Of a stretch of 64,000 nt of DNA, positions 1 through 8,901 are shown piece after piece. The stretch comes from Hyphomicrobiales bacterium. GTDB lineage: Bacteria > Pseudomonadota > Alphaproteobacteria > Rhizobiales > Beijerinckiaceae. Position 1 is the stretch's first letter. Every line of letters begins with the position of its first letter. Below the pieces are notes generated by a model. It was not told where the DNA came from. It saw nothing but the letters and a program-made list of their open reading frames with translations, and made no database searches. The stretch covers positions 310,001-374,000 of the forward strand of contig JAGXAN010000001.1 in NCBI GenBank assembly GCA_019075865.1, in the 5' to 3' direction. A program made the translations under genes and the position numbers.

Positions 1-322
1 CAAGCCGGCGCAATCGCAAATCCAGATCCGTGCCAATAAACGCCGAATTGACGCTCTTGTGAACCAGCGCCTCGCCGCTTTGCGGGGCAAAGCCCGGCCG
101 CAGCGCGTGGCCCTTTGTGCCCGGTGCCAAAGTGGAGCCCGGTTCGGCGGAATCATGCTGAACATGAATGATCGGGCGACCCGCCTCGCGCCAGCCAGCC
201 ATCAGCCGCAACGCATTGGCGTCCTGGCCCGGATTGTTGCGCGGTGGCCATGAAGGCATGTCAAAGCCCACCTGCATGTCGATCGGCAGCAAAACGCAAC
301 GGGCGTCCAGGGCATGTATCAT
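1..322 (-). CDS. Cysteine hydrolase, isochorismatase-like family (partial, C-terminus outside window)
   Basis: The reading frame runs from ATG at 322 to the window edge, giving 107 codons. It shows the N-terminal half of an isochorismatase-like hydrolase: the PIDMQVGFD strand with the family's catalytic Asp (D15), IIHVQHDS, and VHKSVNSAF with the catalytic Lys (K89). The catalytic Cys would lie beyond the edge. Members hydrolyse amides or related bonds (nicotinamide, ureidoacrylate, isochorismate and others); the substrate cannot be told from this half. The start ATG overlaps the stop of the upstream GyrI-like gene (ATGA, 4 bases), so the two are probably co-translated. Family call is firm, function is open. 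Confidence 0.8.
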   Translation of the reverse strand, partial: MIHALDARCVLLPIDMQVGFDMPSWPPRNNPGQDANALRLMAGWREAGRPIIHVQHDSAEPGSTLAPGTKGHALRPGFAPQSGEALVHKSVNSAFIGTDLDLRLRRL

Positions 323-1050
323 TTCAGAAAGACGTAAATGTCGACCTTGAGGGAATCGTCTTCGTCATCCTTCGGGATGGTGAGAAATTCCTCCATGAAC
401 TTGTCCTGCGCCACAAGCTCGCGTTCATCGAGCCAGGCTGTCAGCGCCTCATAAGTGTCGTCAATATCCTGATAGGAAGCGCGGTGTTCAAACCGCACCG
501 TCTTGCCGGTCGGCGTTTCGCCCGCCTTGATATTATCGGTTAATGCCAAATCGGCGGGCGGAGCGGCGGTCAGCGGCACCAGGGCATCATAAGTGAAGCC
601 ATCGTCGCTGGTATCCAGAAAGACCGCCAGCGGCGCGCCTTTGGCGGTCAATTTGGCGGTTGCGATCTGGGCGTTGATTTTGCGGAATGCGTCCATCAAG
701 GTGGTGAAACCATCATCCCATTTCGCCGTGCCATGGATCACCAGCGCCGGCTGCGCGGTCAAATCCATTTTCTGGGCATTGTCGATGCCCGGTTTTGGGC
801 CCGGCGCATCGGGTGCGGTCAGCAGGGGTTGGTCAGGCGCCGCCGCCGGTGCGGAGGGCGTGGGCGACGCCGCCGCAGCAGGCGCGGGGGCAGACGGCGC
901 CGTTGTGGCAGGCGCAGTAACCGTGGGCAAGGGTTTGGCACCATCCGTTGCCGCCAATGCTGGCAGGCCCGCAAGTGCGCCCAGAAAGAGGCTTGCCACC
1001 AGCCCGGCCATCGCCCCAAAAGAGTGCGATTCTTTACCAGCAAATTTCAT
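319..1050 (-). CDS. Exported GyrI-like / effector-binding domain protein
   Basis: 243 residues. A signal peptide covers about residues 1-33 (hydrophobic LVASLFLGALAGLPALA, cleavage near ALA-ATDG). An Ala/Pro/Thr-rich linker follows to about residue 90, then a globular domain of about 150 residues resembling the AraC-effector-binding (GyrI-like) fold, with a conserved-looking GKTVRFEHRASYQDIDDTYEALTAW stretch split over residues 180-205 and a C-terminal DIYVFLK strand. GyrI-like domains bind small molecules in the cytoplasm in the best-known members; an exported version with a flexible linker suggests a periplasmic ligand-binding role, which is inference. It overlaps the downstream cysteine hydrolase start by 4 bases. 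No catalytic motif is visible. Confidence 0.72.
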   Translation of the reverse strand: MKFAGKESHSFGAMAGLVASLFLGALAGLPALAATDGAKPLPTVTAPATTAPSAPAPAAAASPTPSAPAAAPDQPLLTAPDAPGPKPGIDNAQKMDLTAQPALVIHGTAKWDDGFTTLMDAFRKINAQIATAKLTAKGAPLAVFLDTSDDGFTYDALVPLTAAPPADLALTDNIKAGETPTGKTVRFEHRASYQDIDDTYEALTAWLDERELVAQDKFMEEFLTIPKDDEDDSLKVDIYVFLK

Positions 1051-1215
1051 TTAGTTTCTCCAAACACCCAAGAGAAAAGTCAATATAACCCGCAGTTTGC
1101 ACTCGGCACCGAGCAATTGCCAAGGACAATTGGCACCGCTTGCATCGAATTCTGGCATGCGAGACATTTTTGTCCTATAGGACTGAAATATGTTTTTTTC
1201 CCGGAACTGAAAGCC

Positions 1216-2100
1216 ATGTCTTCGCCATTTGATCATCATCCCTTCCTGCGCATGAATGGCATTGGCAATGCCATTATTGTGCTGGATTTGCGGGGGGATG
1301 GCCTGCAAATGACACCGCATCACGCGCGCGCAATCGCCAGAGCGGATGGCTTGGCCTATGATCAGATGATGGTGCTATACCCCCCGCGCACCCCCGGAAC
1401 CGAGGCATTTGTCCATATTTACAATAATGACGGCACGCTATCGGGCGCTTGCGGCAATGGCACGCGCTGCGTCGCCTGGGCCTTGATGCAAAACAGCGAT
1501 GCGCGCATCCTGAAGGTTGAGACACAGGCCGGTATCCTCGATTGCACGAGGCTGGATGATTGGCACTTCACGGTCGATATGGGGCCACCCAAACTGGGCT
1601 GGCAGGACATACCGTTGAGCATGGCACCGCCGGACACGATGCAGGTGTCTTTGCCGGGATTTCCCAATTTGCCACCCGCCGCCATGGTCAATATGGGCAA
1701 TCCGCATGCCGTGTTCTTCATGGCCAATATCGATGACTGGAACCTGCCCGAACTTGGGCCGAAGCTGGAAAACCATCCGATTTTTCCACAAAAGGCCAAT
1801 ATATCATTCGCGCAGGTGCTGGCGCGTGGTCTCGTTCGGTTGCGGGTATGGGAGCGCGGCGTCGGTATCACGCTGGCATGCGGTTCGGCGGCATGTGCGA
1901 CGCTGGTTGCCGGTGTCAGTCGCCAATTGCTCGACAATGCCGCCACCATTCGCCTGCCCGGCGGCGAATTGCAAATGCTGTGGCGCAATTTGGCTGGCAG
2001 CGGCAAGCCCGCCGACCGTCACGTGGAGATGAGCGGCGCGGTTGAACTGGAATTTGCCGGACGCTTCGACCCCGCGATTTTCGCATCGGTAGCAGCATGA
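1216..2100 (+). CDS. dapF: Diaminopimelate epimerase
   Basis: 294 residues, close to the family length of about 275-290. The enzyme interconverts LL- and meso-diaminopimelate for peptidoglycan and lysine synthesis in the cytoplasm. Both catalytic cysteines are present in their motifs: C79 in GACGNGTRC and C222 in ITLACGSAACA. The N-terminal RMNGIGNAIIVLDLR is the usual substrate-binding start. An upstream in-frame extension exists but has no family similarity, so I chose ATG 1216, which starts MSSPFDHHPFLRMNG. The gene is followed after 10 bases by mtaB, a common alphaproteobacterial pairing. lysC and dapB of the same pathway lie elsewhere in the window. Confidence 0.95.
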   Translation: MSSPFDHHPFLRMNGIGNAIIVLDLRGDGLQMTPHHARAIARADGLAYDQMMVLYPPRTPGTEAFVHIYNNDGTLSGACGNGTRCVAWALMQNSDARILKVETQAGILDCTRLDDWHFTVDMGPPKLGWQDIPLSMAPPDTMQVSLPGFPNLPPAAMVNMGNPHAVFFMANIDDWNLPELGPKLENHPIFPQKANISFAQVLARGLVRLRVWERGVGITLACGSAACATLVAGVSRQLLDNAATIRLPGGELQMLWRNLAGSGKPADRHVEMSGAVELEFAGRFDPAIFASVAA

Positions 2101-2110
2101 GCGCGCACAC

Positions 2111-3358
2111 ATGAGCGCCAACATCGAGACGGTGAACTTTGGCTGTCGCCTTAATATCGTTGAAGGCGAAGCCATGCGCCGGGCCGCCGAAGCTGCCGGC
2201 CATGAGAATCTGGTGATCGTCAATACCTGCGCCGTCACCGGAGAGGCGGTGCGTCAGGCCCGGCAGGCGATCCGCCGACTGGCGCGTGAAAAGCCGGATG
2301 CCAAAATCATCGTCACAGGTTGCGCCGCGCAGACCCAGCCCGAGTTGTTTGCCGATATGCCGCAAGTGACGCGCCTTATTGGCAACAGCGCCAAAACCGC
2401 CCCTGGCACTTGGGCCGACCTATTTGCAACGGAGCGGGTTCAGGTCAATGACATAATGGGCGCGCGCGAAATGGCCCCGCATTATCTGGATGGGCTGGAA
2501 GGCCATACCCGCGGCTTCCTGCAGGTGCAGAACGGCTGTGACCATCGTTGCACCTTCTGCATCATTCCCATGGGCCGGGGCCCATCGCGCTCGTCAGCCA
2601 TGGGCGATATTGTGGGGGAGGCGCGCAAGCTTCTGGAGCATGGCGTTGCCGAAATCGTGCTCACTGGCGTCGATCTGACTTCCTGGGGCCAGGATTTGCC
2701 CGGCACGCCGCGTCTCGGACAATTGGTGCAGCAAATGCTGGTGCAATTGCCGCAACTACACCGCCTGCGCCTTTCGTCGCTGGATTGCATCGAGGTGGAT
2801 GACGCCTTGTTCGAGGCCATTGCCCACGAACCGCGTCTGATGCCGCATCTGCACCTGTCGCTGCAATCGGGCGATGACATGATTTTAAAGCGCATGAAGC
2901 GCCGCCATTCGCGGGCGGATTCGGTGGAACTTTGTGCGCGGATTCGCAAAATGCGCCCCGATATTGTGCTGGGTGCGGATTTGATTGCCGGTTTTCCCAC
3001 CGAAACAGAGGCAATGTTCGCCAATACGCTGGCATTGGTGGAAGATTGCGGGCTCACGCACCTGCATGTTTTTCCTTATTCATCGCGTCCCGGCACGCCG
3101 GCCGCCAAAATGCCGCAAGTGCCGGGCGACGTTGCCCGCGAGCGGGCGCGGGTGCTGCGCGAGGCAGGGCAAGCGGCCTTGCACCGTCATATGCAAAGCC
3201 AGATCGGGCGCACCTTGCGCCTGTTGATGGAGCGTGGCGGTATGGGCCGCAGCGCCGATTTCACCAAAGTGCGCACGGACGCCGGTGCTCCCGGCGCGTT
3301 CGCCGATGTCCGGGTCCAGGGCATTGACGGCGATGTCCTGGTCGGCGTCGCGGCCTGA
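2111..3358 (+). CDS. mtaB: tRNA N6-threonylcarbamoyladenosine methylthiotransferase (MtaB)
   Basis: 415 residues. A radical-SAM enzyme that adds a methylthio group to t6A37 of tRNAs decoding ANN codons. The N-terminal UPF0004 domain shows its three cluster-binding cysteines in FGCRLN, NTCAVT and TGCAAQ. The radical-SAM core has GCDHRCTFC with the CxxxCxxC triad at about residues 144-151. A degenerate C-terminal TRAM region ends the protein. FGCRLN and NTCAVT favour MtaB over MiaB (which usually has GCQMN). Co-directional with dapF, 10 bases apart, so probably one transcript. Confidence 0.93.
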   Translation: MSANIETVNFGCRLNIVEGEAMRRAAEAAGHENLVIVNTCAVTGEAVRQARQAIRRLAREKPDAKIIVTGCAAQTQPELFADMPQVTRLIGNSAKTAPGTWADLFATERVQVNDIMGAREMAPHYLDGLEGHTRGFLQVQNGCDHRCTFCIIPMGRGPSRSSAMGDIVGEARKLLEHGVAEIVLTGVDLTSWGQDLPGTPRLGQLVQQMLVQLPQLHRLRLSSLDCIEVDDALFEAIAHEPRLMPHLHLSLQSGDDMILKRMKRRHSRADSVELCARIRKMRPDIVLGADLIAGFPTETEAMFANTLALVEDCGLTHLHVFPYSSRPGTPAAKMPQVPGDVARERARVLREAGQAALHRHMQSQIGRTLRLLMERGGMGRSADFTKVRTDAGAPGAFADVRVQGIDGDVLVGVAA

Positions 3359-3367
3359 TCCGCCCCG

Positions 3368-4474
3368 TCAGCCCTGAAACACGCCAAAATGCTTGGATAA
3401 TTTGAGCCCCTGCGCCTGATAATTTGAGCTTAAGCCAGCGCCATAGAGCGTTTGCGGGCGCTCCAGCATGCGCTCATAAACCAGCCGCCCGACCATCTGG
3501 CCGTCTTCCAGCACGAAAGGCACATCATGGGAGCGCACTTCCAGCACCGCCCGCGCCCCAGCGCCCCCCGCTTCCGAGGCACCAAATCCGGGGTCGAAAA
3601 ACCCCGCATAATGCACGCGAAACTCGCCGACGCCCGCATCGAACGGCTTCATCTCGGCGGAGTGGTCGGGCGGCACCCGAACCGCCTCCTTGGACGCGAG
3701 AATATAAAACTCGCCCGGATCCAGAATGAGTTCGCGCGTTGAATGGGCCAGCATCGGTTCCCAGAAATCAGCCGGGTCCAACTGGCCGACCACGTCAATA
3801 TCGATCAGTCCGGTGAAGCGCTTGGCCCGGTAGCCTATGGTGGCATGGGCACCAAAGCCGGAAAGGTCAACCGAAACGCCAACCCCATCGTGGATTGAGG
3901 GCGTATTGGAGGTGACGAGTGCTTCGCGCTGATGCAAGGCGAGATGGCCGGCATTGTCGAGCCGCGCATCGCCGCGCCGCAGCCGCATCTGGCTAAGGCG
4001 CGAGCCTTCGCGCGCCAGCACCGGAAAAGTGCGCGGCGATATTTCGGCAAACAGTGGCCCGTGATACCCGGCCTCAATCTCGTCAAACATCCGCGCGCCG
4101 TCGGCTATGACGCGCGTGAAAACATCAATGCGCCCGGTCGAGCTTTTTGGATTGGTCGAGCCCGCAATATCGGGCGGCAGCGCCAGCCCCTCCTGCAATT
4201 GCGCAATATAGACCGTGCCAGCCTCCAGCACCGCGCCCTGTCGCAGATCAATCTCGTGCAAGGCGTGACGCTGGATGACATCCTCGACCTTGCGTCCAAG
4301 GCCCGGCAAAAAGCTGGCTCGCAACCGCCAGGCTTTGGCACCCAGCCGCAAGTCAAGGCTCGCGGGCTGCACCTGCCCGCTGGCAAACGGACGCGCCGCC
4401 ACAATCGCCCGCGCATGGGCAAGCGCCTCGATCTGGTGGTCAGGCAATATCCCGGCACTTTGCCCCAAGCTCAT
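3368..4474 (-). CDS. dcd: 2'-deoxycytidine 5'-triphosphate deaminase (long, two-domain alphaproteobacterial form)
   Basis: 368 residues, about twice the size of enterobacterial Dcd (about 190), as in the long alphaproteobacterial family where the dUTPase-like fold occurs twice. Both halves show fold-typical stretches: PASLDLRLGAKAWR and AGSTNPKSSTGRIDVFTRV in the first, STRELILDPGEFYILASKE and a dimer-like repeat in the second. It supplies dUMP precursors by deaminating dCTP. I chose ATG 4474 because an AGAAGGA ribosome-binding site lies 4 bases upstream; an upstream TTG at 4489 would put that site inside the gene. Convergent with mtaB with only 9 bases between. Confidence 0.87.
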   Translation of the reverse strand: MSLGQSAGILPDHQIEALAHARAIVAARPFASGQVQPASLDLRLGAKAWRLRASFLPGLGRKVEDVIQRHALHEIDLRQGAVLEAGTVYIAQLQEGLALPPDIAGSTNPKSSTGRIDVFTRVIADGARMFDEIEAGYHGPLFAEISPRTFPVLAREGSRLSQMRLRRGDARLDNAGHLALHQREALVTSNTPSIHDGVGVSVDLSGFGAHATIGYRAKRFTGLIDIDVVGQLDPADFWEPMLAHSTRELILDPGEFYILASKEAVRVPPDHSAEMKPFDAGVGEFRVHYAGFFDPGFGASEAGGAGARAVLEVRSHDVPFVLEDGQMVGRLVYERMLERPQTLYGAGLSSNYQAQGLKLSKHFGVFQG

Positions 4475-4586
4475 GTTCCTTCTCACCAATATGCTTTGCA
4501 GCGATCACGCGGCACCCATGCAAGGCGCAATCATGACTTTCGTAACCGCCCGATCATCTGTTATAACCAAGTTCGACCATGCGCAA

Positions 4587-4602
4587 ACCGCATCGGTGCG
4601 GT
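4587..4602. other. Small perfect hairpin in the dcd-metZ intergenic region
   Basis: ACCGCA-TCGG-TGCGGT forms a 6-bp stem with a tetraloop about 35 bases before metZ. There is no U-run behind it, so it is not a terminator. It could be an operator or leader structure for metZ, or chance. The region lacks the conserved core of SAM-II riboswitches. Confidence 0.3.
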
Positions 4603-4637
4603 AATTCACAACGAACCTTGCCTTTTGAAAGTTTATT

Positions 4638-5855
4638 ATGGCCCATAAAGCGAAGACCCCTGCATTTCGTCCAGCCACTGCCCTTGTGCATGGCGGCACC
4701 ATGCGCAGCCAGTTCGGCGAAATGTCGGAGGCCTTGTTCCTGACGCAGAGCTACGTCTATGAAACCATGGAAAGCGCTGAGGCTCGGTTCAAGGGCGAAG
4801 CGCCCGGCTATATTTACGCCCGCTATGGCAACCCGACCGTTGACATGTTTGAAAAGCGCATGGCGATGCTGGAGGGCGCAGAAGCGGCCCGCGCCACGGC
4901 CAGCGGCATGGCGGCCGTTACCGCCGCCATTATGGGGCAGGTTCGGGCTGGCGATCACGTCGTGTCGTCGCGCGCCCTGTTTGGCTCCTGCCTTTATGTC
5001 GTGGAAGATCTGCTGCCGCGCTTTGGGGTTGAATCGACGCTGGTTGATGGCGAGGATTTGCAGCAATGGCAGGCGGCCATGCGCCCCAATACCAAAGTGT
5101 TGTTTGTCGAAAGCCCGACCAACCCGACCCTGTCGCTGGTGGATATTGCCGCTGTTGCCAAAATAGCCCATGCGGGCAATGCGACGCTCGTGGTCGACAA
5201 TGTCTTTGCCACGCCTCTGCTCCAGAAACCGCTGCAACTGGGCGCGGACTGCGTGGTTTATTCAACCACCAAGCATGTGGATGGGCAAGGCCGCTGCCTT
5301 GGGGGCATTATTTTGGCCTCCAGGGATTTCATCGACAAGCACGTGCACAACCTGCTGCGCCAGACCGGCCCGGCCATGTCGCCATTCAATGCCTGGGTGA
5401 TGCTCAAGGGCATGGAAACGCTGGAATTGCGGGTGGCGCGCCAAAGCGGCAATGCCGCGAGAATTGCTGATTTCCTTGCAGGTCACCCGGCGATCTCGCG
5501 CGTGATTTACCCCGGCCGTGCCGATCACCCGCAATATGAACTGGCCAAGCGCCAGATGACGGGCGGCAGCACATTGGTGGCGTTTGAGATGGTGGGCGGC
5601 AAAGCGGCGGCCTTTGCTATGGCCAATGCGCTGCAAATCGTGAAAATCTCCAATAATCTGGGCGATGCCAAGAGCATGATCACTCATCCGGCAACCACGA
5701 CCCACCAAAGGCTGCAACCGCAGGCGCGGGCAGCCTTGGGTATCAGCGATGGCATGCTTCGCCTTTCCTGCGGCATCGAGGACGAGTTGGACCTGGTCGA
5801 GGATCTTGCGCAGGCATTGCAATATGCGGAAGCTTTCCACGCCGCCGCGCAATAG
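4638..5855 (+). CDS. metZ: O-succinylhomoserine sulfhydrylase (MetZ), PLP-dependent
   Basis: 405 residues, Cys/Met-metabolism PLP family. The PLP lysine is K212 in YSTTKHVDGQGR, and the YIYARYGNPT, ATASGMAAV and ESPTNPTL motifs are all present. The KHVDGQGR form is typical of MetZ-type sulfhydrylases that join sulfide to O-succinylhomoserine, giving homocysteine; cystathionine gamma-synthase is the main alternative. Upstream is a 163-base divergent promoter region shared with dcd. Convergent with the following aminotransferase. Confidence 0.9.
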   Translation: MAHKAKTPAFRPATALVHGGTMRSQFGEMSEALFLTQSYVYETMESAEARFKGEAPGYIYARYGNPTVDMFEKRMAMLEGAEAARATASGMAAVTAAIMGQVRAGDHVVSSRALFGSCLYVVEDLLPRFGVESTLVDGEDLQQWQAAMRPNTKVLFVESPTNPTLSLVDIAAVAKIAHAGNATLVVDNVFATPLLQKPLQLGADCVVYSTTKHVDGQGRCLGGIILASRDFIDKHVHNLLRQTGPAMSPFNAWVMLKGMETLELRVARQSGNAARIADFLAGHPAISRVIYPGRADHPQYELAKRQMTGGSTLVAFEMVGGKAAAFAMANALQIVKISNNLGDAKSMITHPATTTHQRLQPQARAALGISDGMLRLSCGIEDELDLVEDLAQALQYAEAFHAAAQ

Positions 5856-5888
5856 GGCGTTATTATCAGACTTTGGCTGGCGCCCCGC

Positions 5889-7121
5889 TCAAAGGCGTGC
5901 CAGCCAAGCCGAAATCCGCTCCACCGCCTGCTGCATGTCGTCGGGTTTGGGGGCAAAGCAAATGCGCACATAAGGCGCACCGCCGGCCCCAAAAGCGGTT
6001 CCGGGGGCGACCCCGACATTAGCCTCATCTACCATTTTGATGGCCAGGGCGCGCGTGTCATCCGCGCCGTCAAAACGCGCAAACAAGTAAAACGCCCCGG
6101 GCGGCGTCGCAAAACGCACCTTGCCGGTCTTGCGCAAGCCTTCGCACAGGATCGTGCGGCTCTTGGCAAAGCGGGCGATCTGGTGGGCGACGAAATCCTC
6201 GCCGCGCGTGATCGCGGCAATGGCGGCGCGCTGGATCGGCACGGAATTGCCCGACGTTGAATATTGAACGAGATTCTCGATGATCGGCGCCAAATCCGGC
6301 GGCGCTTCCAGCCAGCCACAGCGCAGGCCGGTCATCGCCCAGTTTTTCGAGAAAGTCTGCACAAACATGACCTTATCGTTCGGGCCGATCAGATCATGAA
6401 ACGAGGGCGCGCGGCCACCGTCATAGACGATGCGGCCATAAATTTCATCAGCGATAATCCAGAGATCATGCGCCCGCGCCAGTTCCAGCACCGCTGATAA
6501 TTCTTCCAGCGAACCGGTCCAACCGGTCGGATTGGAAGGTGTGTTGATGATGATGGCACGCGTGCGCGGGGTGATGGCGGCGGCTAGCATGCCAGGGTCG
6601 AGATGCCAGGCGAGATTATCCCCGGTGCCGCCCATCTGCAGCGGAACCTCGACCGGCAAAGCCCCGCAAACCGAAAGGGCACCGACGAAATTTGGCCAGG
6701 CCGGTGTTGGCACCAGCACTTCGTCCCCGACCCCGGCCACCATACGCACGGCAATGTGCAAGGCATGCATGCCACCGGTCGTGACAAAGAACCGGTTGGC
6801 ATCAAACGGAACCGTGCTGCCGGCAAACGGGCTTTGGTAGTGGCGTGTCATATATTCGGCAATGGCACTGCGCAGCTCCGGCAGGCCCAACTGATGGGTG
6901 TAAAAAGTTTCGCCCGCCGCCAGCGAGCGCGTCGCCGCTTCACGGATGAAGGTGGGCGTTGGCATGTCGCCCTCGCCAACCCAAAGCGGAATCAGGCCCT
7001 GTCGGCCGCGGCCATAATTGAATACCTCAACGATGCCACTGGATGGGGCGTGTACGGCCTCCGTTCGGATGGAGCGGACAAAATCTGGAGTTTCGATTTG
7101 GCCGGATTCAGATAAGGTCAC
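5889..7121 (-). CDS. Class I/II PLP-dependent aminotransferase (aspartate aminotransferase fold)
   Basis: 410 residues. Fold-type I aminotransferase: NTPSNPTG, IADEIYGRIVYD and the PLP lysine in TFSKNWAMTGLRCGW are all in place, with the C-terminal substrate arginine in YVRICFA. The substrate amino acid cannot be assigned from sequence alone; the closest general description is an AspB-like aminotransferase. I start it at GTG 7121 (MTLSESGQ), which has a GGAG site 6 bases upstream. The longer TTG start at 7142 would sit in the U-run of the mscL terminator. mscL lies upstream on the same strand, separated by that terminator. Confidence 0.85.
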   Translation of the reverse strand: MTLSESGQIETPDFVRSIRTEAVHAPSSGIVEVFNYGRGRQGLIPLWVGEGDMPTPTFIREAATRSLAAGETFYTHQLGLPELRSAIAEYMTRHYQSPFAGSTVPFDANRFFVTTGGMHALHIAVRMVAGVGDEVLVPTPAWPNFVGALSVCGALPVEVPLQMGGTGDNLAWHLDPGMLAAAITPRTRAIIINTPSNPTGWTGSLEELSAVLELARAHDLWIIADEIYGRIVYDGGRAPSFHDLIGPNDKVMFVQTFSKNWAMTGLRCGWLEAPPDLAPIIENLVQYSTSGNSVPIQRAAIAAITRGEDFVAHQIARFAKSRTILCEGLRKTGKVRFATPPGAFYLFARFDGADDTRALAIKMVDEANVGVAPGTAFGAGGAPYVRICFAPKPDDMQQAVERISAWLARL

Positions 7122-7140
7122 GCAGCGCTCCAGGGTTTGC

Positions 7141-7176
7141 AAAAAAAAGGCAGCCCAGTAATTAAACTGGACTGCC
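7141..7176 (-). terminator. Rho-independent terminator of mscL
   Basis: On the minus strand, GGCAG-T-CCAGT, a TTAATT loop and ACTGG-G-CTGCC make a 10-bp stem with one internal mismatch, followed by eight U residues. It lies 37 bases after the mscL stop and directly before the aminotransferase, so it should separate the two transcripts. Confidence 0.85.
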
Positions 7177-7212
7177 TCGCATGCCTAGAACTTTGTGCGC
7201 CGTCGCCGGGCT

Positions 7213-7629
7213 TTAGCGCTTGGCCAGCAAATCACGAATTTCGGTCAAAAGAGCTTGATCGGCCGTGGGTGCCGCTGGTGCTTCCGGGGCCGCCGCTTCT
7301 TCCTTTTTCAGGGCGTTCATCTGCCGCACGATCAGGAACAATGCAAAAGCAACGATCAGGAAATTGATGATGATCTGAATGAAATTGCCATAGGCCAGAA
7401 CCGCACCCTGCTTGCGGGCATCGGCCAGAACCGGCGAATTCACTGCCTTGGCCAGGCCGAGGAAGTAATTGGTGAAATCAAGGCCACCCGTCAGACTGCC
7501 GATCAACGGCATGATGATGTCATTGACCAGGGAGTCGATAATCTTTCCGAATGCGGCACCGATGATGACACCTACCGCCAGATCAAAAGCATTGCCCTTG
7601 ACTGCAAATTCCTTGAATTCTTTTAACAT
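7213..7629 (-). CDS. mscL: Large-conductance mechanosensitive channel MscL
   Basis: 138 residues, the usual length. An emergency-release channel of the inner membrane that opens under hypo-osmotic stress. The amphipathic N-terminal helix [15 protein letters not shown]1 with the gate region [22 protein letters not shown]2 ([19 protein letters not shown]) and a charged C-terminal helix preceded by an Ala/Pro-rich linker are all visible. A longer in-frame start at 7692 adds residues with no family match, so I chose ATG 7629. Followed by a strong terminator at 7141-7176. Confidence 0.95.
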   Translation of the reverse strand: MLKEFKEFAVKGNAFDLAVGVIIGAAFGKIIDSLVNDIIMPLIGSLTGGLDFTNYFLGLAKAVNSPVLADARKQGAVLAYGNFIQIIINFLIVAFALFLIVRQMNALKKEEAAAPEAPAAPTADQALLTEIRDLLAKR

Positions 7630-7789
7630 CGCCGAGCCCCCGTAATGGATGAATAAACCAGATATTGTGCAAACGCATTCCTGCACACGCAACGCAATAG
7701 CTTAAAAATATATCGCAAACAGCATTGAAGTCAAACGCGCGCAGGGCCTAGATCCCCGCTTTTCTTGCGGTTTTCCCGTCTCAAAACGC

Positions 7790-7813
7790 AAAAACGCGGG
7801 CTTTTGGCCCGCG
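7790..7813 (-). terminator. Rho-independent terminator of the outer-membrane protein gene
   Basis: On the minus strand CGCGGGC-CAAAA-GCCCGCG is followed by five U residues, 26 bases after the stop of the beta-barrel protein gene. Confidence 0.8.
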
Positions 7814-7838
7814 CTTGCAATTTGGTGGAGAGTTTCGA

Positions 7839-8825
7839 TCAGTAACGCTTGGTGATTGGCGTGCCTTGATCGGCATTGGGGTCATAGGCTGGCGCTGCGC
7901 CATAGCCGCTGGAGACGAGCGTGCCGCCAGTGGCTGCATTGTGGCCCCAGTACATCGGCTGCCCATTGCCTTCGCCATTGGCACCCAGCAACCAGCGCAT
8001 GCCGATGTGGAAGTCGTTGGAGAACATCTTGTATTTGTGCACTTCGTAGTGGCAGCCAGTCGTTTGGTTGCAGATGATCGGGTTGGAACTCATCTGCCCC
8101 ATGTTCAGGTAACGATAGCCAAACTCCAGCTTGAGATTGGGCGTGACCGAATAGGCAATGCCGGTCATGAGCGCCCAGGCCGGGGTGAATTTGCTGGAAG
8201 ACCCCGATTGACCAAAGCCGCCGTTGACGCCCTGATCCGTGATGGCACCGAGCCGGTTGTAGGAAGTACCAATACCGGCACCGACATAGGGAGTCAGATT
8301 GTACCAGGTGCCAAGATCGGCATAGCCGTTGGCCAGAAACACCGTGCTCTGCACGTTGCCAGTGTAGGTATCAAAGCATCGGCCAACCGCGCCAGCCGCC
8401 GGGGCGACAGGGCCGCAATAGCCGGTGGTTGCCGGAGCGGGCAGCAGATTATTGGTGTAGCTCTCGACATTGTTGAGTGCGGCCTGCGAGCGATATTCGC
8501 CGGTCACGTCGGCGCGGAACCATGAATTGACCTGATAACCGACACCGAGGCGCAGGAAGGTGGAATCACCGATCGAGCTGGAATCCGTGCCAACACCGGC
8601 AGCCGCCGGATTGAAGGTCGGGTCGTCAAAGGTTGTGCGCAACAGCTGATGGTTGATGCCAACGCCCACATCGCCGCGCAGATACCATCCCGAATAATCT
8701 GGCTGGTCATAAATGACCGGTGCCGGGGGCGGGGGAGGGGGCGGCAACAAATCGGCTGCCAAAGCCGATCCCGAAAGGGCGAGGCAGAAAGCCGTCGCAT
8801 ATTTGAGGGCTTTGGAAATGCCCAT
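7839..8825 (-). CDS. Outer-membrane beta-barrel protein (Omp25/Omp31-like)
   Basis: 328 residues. Signal peptide at residues 1-23 (MGISKALKYATAFCLALSGSALA-AD), then a Pro-rich spacer with seven prolines in a row at about residues 28-34, then the GWYLRGDVGVGINHQ first strand typical of the porin-like small barrel family in Rhizobiales. Strands such as WFRADVTGEYRSQ, TPYVGAGIGTSYN and KLEFGYRYLNMG alternate polar and apolar residues, and the chain ends in Tyr. Four Cys residues form two possible pairs in outer loops (near residues 137/148 and 252/258). ATG 8825 is preceded by GAAGGAT. Its upstream region carries direct and inverted repeats at 8902-8946. A strong terminator follows. Confidence 0.85.
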   Translation of the reverse strand: MGISKALKYATAFCLALSGSALAADLLPPPPPPPAPVIYDQPDYSGWYLRGDVGVGINHQLLRTTFDDPTFNPAAAGVGTDSSSIGDSTFLRLGVGYQVNSWFRADVTGEYRSQAALNNVESYTNNLLPAPATTGYCGPVAPAAGAVGRCFDTYTGNVQSTVFLANGYADLGTWYNLTPYVGAGIGTSYNRLGAITDQGVNGGFGQSGSSSKFTPAWALMTGIAYSVTPNLKLEFGYRYLNMGQMSSNPIICNQTTGCHYEVHKYKMFSNDFHIGMRWLLGANGEGNGQPMYWGHNAATGGTLVSSGYGAAPAYDPNADQGTPITKRY

Positions 8826-8901
8826 GAGCGAATATCCTTCGATTGCTGGGCGCTGAACCCATGGTTGATCAAGGCCTTCACCATGCCGCACAGGCGTTAA
8901 A

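Noticed and set aside
733-1215. N-terminal extension of dapF
   Set aside because: Overlaps the minus-strand GyrI-like gene, is Arg-rich and has no similarity to DapF; ATG 1216 gives the family length.
4490-4637. SAM-II or SAM/SAH riboswitch upstream of metZ
   Set aside because: Expected in this genomic context, but the conserved cores (CUUGCAGCC-type pseudoknot strands and GCUAAA of SAM-II) are missing. A TCACAACG match to SAM/SAH is too short and its pairing partner is absent.
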